A DNA stretch of 10,549 nucleotides from Bacteroidota bacterium (GTDB taxonomy: Bacteria > Bacteroidota > Bacteroidia > B-17B0 > Aurantibacillaceae). The translations under genes and the position numbers were made by a program. The notes beneath the pieces are model-generated. The model was not told where the DNA came from. It ran no database searches and worked only from the letters and a program-made list of their open reading frames with translations. The stretch covers positions 1 through 10,549 of the forward strand of contig JANYGR010000489.1 of the NCBI GenBank assembly GCA_025359355.1, written 5' to 3'. Positions 7,679-10,549 of this stretch are shown in pieces (position 1 is the first letter of the stretch; each line of letters begins with the position of its first letter).

Positions 7679-7709
7679 TTGACAATTATACGTTTTAAGC
7701 TTATCTTTG
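7679..7709 (+). promoter_or_regulatory. Bacteroidota-type promoter of the desaturase gene
   Basis: A TTG -33 element at 7679-7681 is followed, after 20 bases, by TATCTTTG at 7702-7709, a perfect match to the Bacteroidota primary-sigma -7 consensus TAnnTTTG. Transcription should begin near 7714-7717, giving a leader of about 30 bases before the ATG at 7745. Just downstream, GTATTA occurs three times (7709-7714, 7717-7722, 7723-7728). Confidence 0.75.
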
Positions 7710-7744
7710 TATTAAAGTATTAGTATTAAATTAACACAAACACA

Positions 7745-8845
7745 ATGAGTACTCATTCAATTAGATTTAACAATGCAAATCGTTCCTTTTATTTAACAGC
7801 TAAAAAAAGAGTAGACGAATATTTTAAAGAAAACAATATTTCAAGATACGGAAATTCTCAAATGGTTATCAAATCCATTTTCATGTTTACCCTGTACTTC
7901 ACACCTTTTATCCTTCTTATATTAAATGTTTTTGATGGTTTTTTGGTTCAAGCTATCTTATGGTCAATTGCAGGTTTAGGAATGAGTGGTATTGGTTTAT
8001 CTATTATGCATGATGCCAACCATGGCGCTTATGCGCGCAATGCTAAGTTAAATGCGTTAATGTGTCGTAGTATGAATTTTGTTGGAGGTTACTCTCTTAA
8101 CTGGCAACTACAACATAATACCTTGCACCACACTTATACAAATATCCACGAGCACGATGAAGACATTGCTCCTCCAGGATTTTTACGTTTTGAACCACAT
8201 GCTGAATTGAAAAAAATTCACCGCTTTCAGTTTTTATATGCTTGGTTTTTTTATGGTATGATGACAATGATGTGGGCTACTACTAAGGATTTCATGCAAT
8301 TAGCACGTTACAATAAAATGGGTTTACTAGCCATTAAAAAAACAACTTTCAAAAAAGAGTTGTACTTATTAATCTTAAACAAAATTTTTTATTTGAGCTA
8401 TAGTTTAGGCTTGCCAATTTTATTAATTCACCAGCCTTGGTATTTTGTGGTTACGGGTTGGTTAATTATGCATTTTACATGTGGGTTAATATTAGCCTTA
8501 ATATTTCAACCAGCTCACGTCGTTGATTTAACAGAGTTTCCTTTGCCAGATGCTACTGGTAATATGCAAGATGATTGGGCAGCTCATCAATTGAAAACGA
8601 CCACTAATTTTGCTACTAAAAGTTGGGCTTTTTCATGGTTTGTTGGCGGATTAAATTTTCAAGTAGAACATCATTTATTTCCAAATATCTGCCATGTACA
8701 CTATAAAAAATTAGCACCAATTATTAAACAAACTGCACAAGAGTTTAATTTACCGTATTATTCTAAAAAGACTTTTGTAGGTGCTGTAGCCGCACATGCT
8801 AAGTTGCTTTATATGTTGGGTAAGCCGCCAGTGGCTGTTGCGTAA
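7745..8845 (+). CDS. Membrane fatty-acid (acyl) desaturase
   Basis: Integral-membrane di-iron desaturase that introduces a double bond into an acyl chain using O2 and an electron donor. All three histidine boxes are present: HDANH at 89-93, H124-NTL-H128-H129, and QVEHH at 306-310 within QVEHHLFPNICHVHY. A Gln in place of the first His of the third box is typical of front-end desaturases, but there is no cytochrome b5 domain, so an external ferredoxin or cytochrome must supply electrons. Hydrophobic stretches lie near residues 40-85 and 205-260, the usual two membrane pairs. The 366-residue length is normal for bacterial members of this group. The gene has its own strong promoter and is followed after 26 bases by a lipoprotein gene. 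Regiospecificity is not readable; it could act on phospholipid acyl chains or acyl-CoA. Confidence 0.9.
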   Translation: MSTHSIRFNNANRSFYLTAKKRVDEYFKENNISRYGNSQMVIKSIFMFTLYFTPFILLILNVFDGFLVQAILWSIAGLGMSGIGLSIMHDANHGAYARNAKLNALMCRSMNFVGGYSLNWQLQHNTLHHTYTNIHEHDEDIAPPGFLRFEPHAELKKIHRFQFLYAWFFYGMMTMMWATTKDFMQLARYNKMGLLAIKKTTFKKELYLLILNKIFYLSYSLGLPILLIHQPWYFVVTGWLIMHFTCGLILALIFQPAHVVDLTEFPLPDATGNMQDDWAAHQLKTTTNFATKSWAFSWFVGGLNFQVEHHLFPNICHVHYKKLAPIIKQTAQEFNLPYYSKKTFVGAVAAHAKLLYMLGKPPVAVA

Positions 8846-8856
8846 GGCTTTTGCCG

Positions 8857-8873
8857 ATTGATTTTAAATCAAT
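8857..8873. repeat. 17-bp palindrome overlapping the lipoprotein start codon
   Basis: ATTGATTT, one central T, then AAATCAAT: a perfect 8-bp inverted repeat between the desaturase stop and the lipoprotein gene. Its last two bases are the A and T of the ATG at 8872. It could be an operator, or a small hairpin masking the start in mRNA. It is AT-rich, so chance is possible. Confidence 0.55.
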
Positions 8874-9558
8874 GAATTTTTATTTTATAAGAAAGACGAA
8901 TTTCATTAGTAAAATTTTTATTTTACTTCCTATACTGATAACATCTTGTGTAAATTCTAAAAACGCTAGATATTTTAAGCCCGTTGATTCAACGGAATTA
9001 TCATATGTTCCTATGAATCAAAGAGAATATCAAATGTATCCTAAATTCGCTTATTTAGAAAAAGGCATCAGAGATTCTCTATCAAATTACGTTGGCGAAT
9101 TTATAGTACAGGCTTATGATAATGCAAATGAACAATATTTTTTTAGTGGGATTCTATTGCCTTTATTTCCTGTGTTTTTTATGAATAATCAAAATAATAA
9201 AATTGAAGATAAACATCAAGTACTTGGACTTGGATTGAATTTTTATGATAGTTGCCAAATTTTCAATAATCTTAATAAATACTCGTTTTTAATTCAAATT
9301 AATGGAGATGAAAAAAACAATATTTACTGTGATAAATATGGATTTTATAAAAATAAAAAAGATTGCGGTTTAAAAATAGTAGATGAAAGTAAGACAATGT
9401 ATAGTGTAACATATTTTTTTAAATCAAAATTATCTATTAGACGTATTAAAAGCATAAAGCTAATACCCACTGATGATGAGGCTAAGCAAATAATTAAACC
9501 TATAAAATTTAAAAAAAGGAGAAAATTTTATTTTGAATATTTTTTCGGTTTTCATTGA
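8872..9558 (+). CDS. Hypothetical lipoprotein
   Basis: I do not recognise this 228-residue protein. From the ATG at 8872 it begins with a basic n-region (R7, K8, K14) and a hydrophobic core ending in the lipobox I23-T24-S25-C26, so it is probably exported and lipid-anchored at Cys26. The mature part is rich in Tyr, Phe, Asn and Lys. A hydrophobic run lies at about residues 90-103 (FFSGILLPLFPVFFM). The C-terminal half alternates polar and hydrophobic residues as beta-strand proteins do. The end is very basic and aromatic (KKRRKFYFEYFFGFH). A TTG at 8851 would add seven residues ahead of the signal peptide and is less likely. The gene follows the desaturase by 26 bases and may share its transcript. 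It looks more AT-rich than its neighbours, which fits a fast-evolving or lineage-specific gene. Confidence 0.72.
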   Translation: MNFYFIRKTNFISKIFILLPILITSCVNSKNARYFKPVDSTELSYVPMNQREYQMYPKFAYLEKGIRDSLSNYVGEFIVQAYDNANEQYFFSGILLPLFPVFFMNNQNNKIEDKHQVLGLGLNFYDSCQIFNNLNKYSFLIQINGDEKNNIYCDKYGFYKNKKDCGLKIVDESKTMYSVTYFFKSKLSIRRIKSIKLIPTDDEAKQIIKPIKFKKRRKFYFEYFFGFH

Positions 9559-9578
9559 CGAATTGAACTATTAATTGG

Positions 9579-9608
9579 GTGAATGGTAAAATCTAATTAC
9601 TATTTCAC
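9579..9608. terminator. Hairpin between convergent genes, possible terminator
   Basis: GTGAATGGTAA (9579-9589) pairs with TTACTATTTCAC (9597-9608) over 11 base pairs, with one G-T pair and one bulged T, around a 7-base loop. It sits where the lipoprotein and thioredoxin-like transcripts converge and overlaps the last codons of the latter. No T-tract follows on either strand, so intrinsic termination is only a weak proposal. Confidence 0.3.
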
Positions 9609-10085
9609 TCTCTCCACTAAAAAGTCATAGGTCAGTTTTTTTTCATAAAACTCAAATAGCATTTTATTATTTTTAGTGATGAGTGTTGCTGGTATGGCGC
9701 CACTCCATTGCTCTGAAATTTTATTAATAAAATCGTTACCGTTTATTTCATCTAATAAAATGACTTCGCAGCTGTATTTATTTTTTTGTAAAAATGGTTT
9801 TACGCGTGGTGTTAATTCTTCTTTAAAATCCATACTTACTAAAATCACTTTTACTTTTTTTGATTTATAATCTATATGTAATTTCTCAAACTCTGGAAGT
9901 TCAGCTACACAAGGCTTACACCAAGTTGCCCAAAAATTAACTACATACGTTGTGTCGCTCGTATTATGTATGCGTTTCAGTAAATTGTCAATTTTATATA
10001 CTGCAACTTGTTGCGCATTGAGCATAGCATTAGTAAGCACAAAAGCAGTAAAAAAGTAATTACGGATGTTTTTCTTTGTAAACAT
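9600..10085 (-). CDS. Exported TlpA/ResA-like thioredoxin-fold protein
   Basis: A 161-residue thiol-disulfide oxidoreductase. Residues 1-24 form a signal peptide: basic start (KKNIR), hydrophobic core (FFTAFVLTNAML) and a plausible cleavage after LNA before QQ. The thioredoxin fold follows, with the active site W55-C56-K-P-C59 in VNFWATWCKPCVAELPEF, the classic TlpA/ResA context. VKVILVSMDF is the next beta strand, and the cis-proline is in GAIPATLI. Such proteins reduce disulfides outside the cytoplasm, for instance in apocytochrome c or copper-site proteins. The ATG lies 26 bases inside the upstream SCO-family gene, so the two are almost certainly cotranscribed and coupled. That pairing suggests keeping SCO or CuA cysteines reduced, which is inference. 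The extracytoplasmic thioredoxin assignment is strong; the partner is not proven. Confidence 0.9.
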   Translation of the reverse strand: MFTKKNIRNYFFTAFVLTNAMLNAQQVAVYKIDNLLKRIHNTSDTTYVVNFWATWCKPCVAELPEFEKLHIDYKSKKVKVILVSMDFKEELTPRVKPFLQKNKYSCEVILLDEINGNDFINKISEQWSGAIPATLITKNNKMLFEFYEKKLTYDFLVERVK

Positions 10086-10549
10086 ATTCTTCTAATAAAA
10101 GTTTAATGTCTGTCATCAATCGAGATACTTCTGCGGTATCTGTGCCATCGTAAAAGCCACGCAAATGCCTTTCTTTATCAACTAATGCAAAGTTTTGAGT
10201 ATGTATAAAATCATCTGCATCACCATTTCCTGTTTCATTGTTCAATAAATAACCAGTGCGAGCCATATCATATAACTGTTTTTTTTCGCCTGTTATAAAT
10301 AACCATTTGTTGTTTGTAACGCCATGTAACTTGGCGTACTGCATTAGTATTTCTATCGAATCTATTTCGGGTTCTACCGTGTGTGATAAGATTAACACAG
10401 AAGATTCGTTAGCAAATGTTTTATAAACTCGCTCTAATTGCGTACTCATTATTGGGCAAATCGATTGACAGGTAGTAAAGAAAAAATCAGTGACGTATAT
10501 TTTACCTTTTACGGTTTCTTCGGTTACCTTTTCATTGTATTGATCTACG
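10060..10549 (-). CDS. SCO1/SenC-family copper chaperone, 5' end cut by window edge
   Basis: I see 162 residues, open to the right edge; roughly 50-60 N-terminal residues, including any membrane anchor or lipobox, lie outside. The reading frame continues upstream of the ATG at 10449 with YVTDFFFTTCQSICPIMSTQ, which is the SCO copper-binding CxxxCP motif (visible residues 27-32). That ATG is therefore internal and not the start. The distal copper-ligand histidine is in DFIHTQNFALVD (visible residue 116). SCO proteins have a thioredoxin fold and deliver copper to the CuA site of cytochrome c oxidase, or act as thiol reductases there. The residue after the first Cys is Gln where Pro is common. 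The 3' end overlaps the thioredoxin-like gene by 26 bases. The family is well supported; whether it serves oxidase assembly is inferred. Confidence 0.9.
   Translation of the reverse strand, partial: VDQYNEKVTEETVKGKIYVTDFFFTTCQSICPIMSTQLERVYKTFANESSVLILSHTVEPEIDSIEILMQYAKLHGVTNNKWLFITGEKKQLYDMARTGYLLNNETGNGDADDFIHTQNFALVDKERHLRGFYDGTDTAEVSRLMTDIKLLLEEYVYKEKHP

Noticed and set aside
8851..8871. TTG start for the lipoprotein
   Set aside because: It places seven residues, one of them acidic, before the signal peptide; the ATG at 8872 gives a standard lipoprotein signal.
10060..10449. A complete 129-residue protein starting at the ATG at 10449
   Set aside because: The frame continues upstream through the SCO CxxxCP motif to the window edge, so that ATG is internal.
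1..10549. tRNA, rRNA, CRISPR array, insertion sequence or attachment site
   Set aside because: I looked through the gaps and found no cloverleaf, spaced direct repeats, transposase motif or flanking duplications.

Overview
The window reads as an ordinary chromosomal stretch from a low-G+C member of the Bacteroidota. Three things point there. The DNA is AT-rich. The genes lack recognisable Shine-Dalgarno sequences. The desaturase gene is preceded by a textbook Bacteroidota promoter (TTG, 20 bp, TATCTTTG, matching TAnnTTTG). The protein set (GT4 glycosyltransferase, AsnB-type amidotransferase, cyt-b5-less desaturase, SCO plus TlpA-like thioredoxin) fits a free-living aerobic member. No RNA gene, CRISPR array, transposase or phage gene was seen, and no gap between genes is longer than about 150 bases.

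Layout. (1) Bases 1-3828, minus strand: a tightly packed surface-polysaccharide operon read in the order NAD-dependent sugar epimerase/dehydratase, AsnB-type glutamine amidotransferase, GT4 glycosyltransferase. The glycosyltransferase runs off the left edge. (2) Bases 3829-3932: a divergent intergenic region with a striking nested inverted repeat. (3) Bases 3933-5723, plus strand: arginyl-tRNA synthetase, followed by an unusual purine-rich stretch built of degenerate 9-bp units. (4) Bases 5870-7620, plus strand: a two-gene unit, a ferritin-like di-iron protein with a hydrophobic segment and then an IscS/NifS-type cysteine desulfurase that has no ATG start. (5) Bases 7745-9558, plus strand: a three-histidine-box membrane fatty-acid desaturase with its own promoter, then an unrecognised lipoprotein whose start lies in a palindrome. 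(6) Bases 9600-10549, minus strand: a SCO/SenC copper-chaperone gene, cut by the right edge, overlapping an exported thioredoxin-like gene. This converges on the lipoprotein gene.

How the genes fit together. The first operon plausibly makes and transfers a modified sugar. The SCO/thioredoxin pair fits assembly or redox maintenance of a copper centre outside the cytoplasm. The di-iron protein beside a cysteine desulfurase suggests, but does not prove, a link to iron-sulfur or redox metabolism. No clearly new multi-gene system is visible. The items most worth a second look are the 7-bp repeat inside the asnB-like coding region, the nested inverted repeat upstream of argS, the purine-rich array after argS, and the di-iron protein/desulfurase pair.
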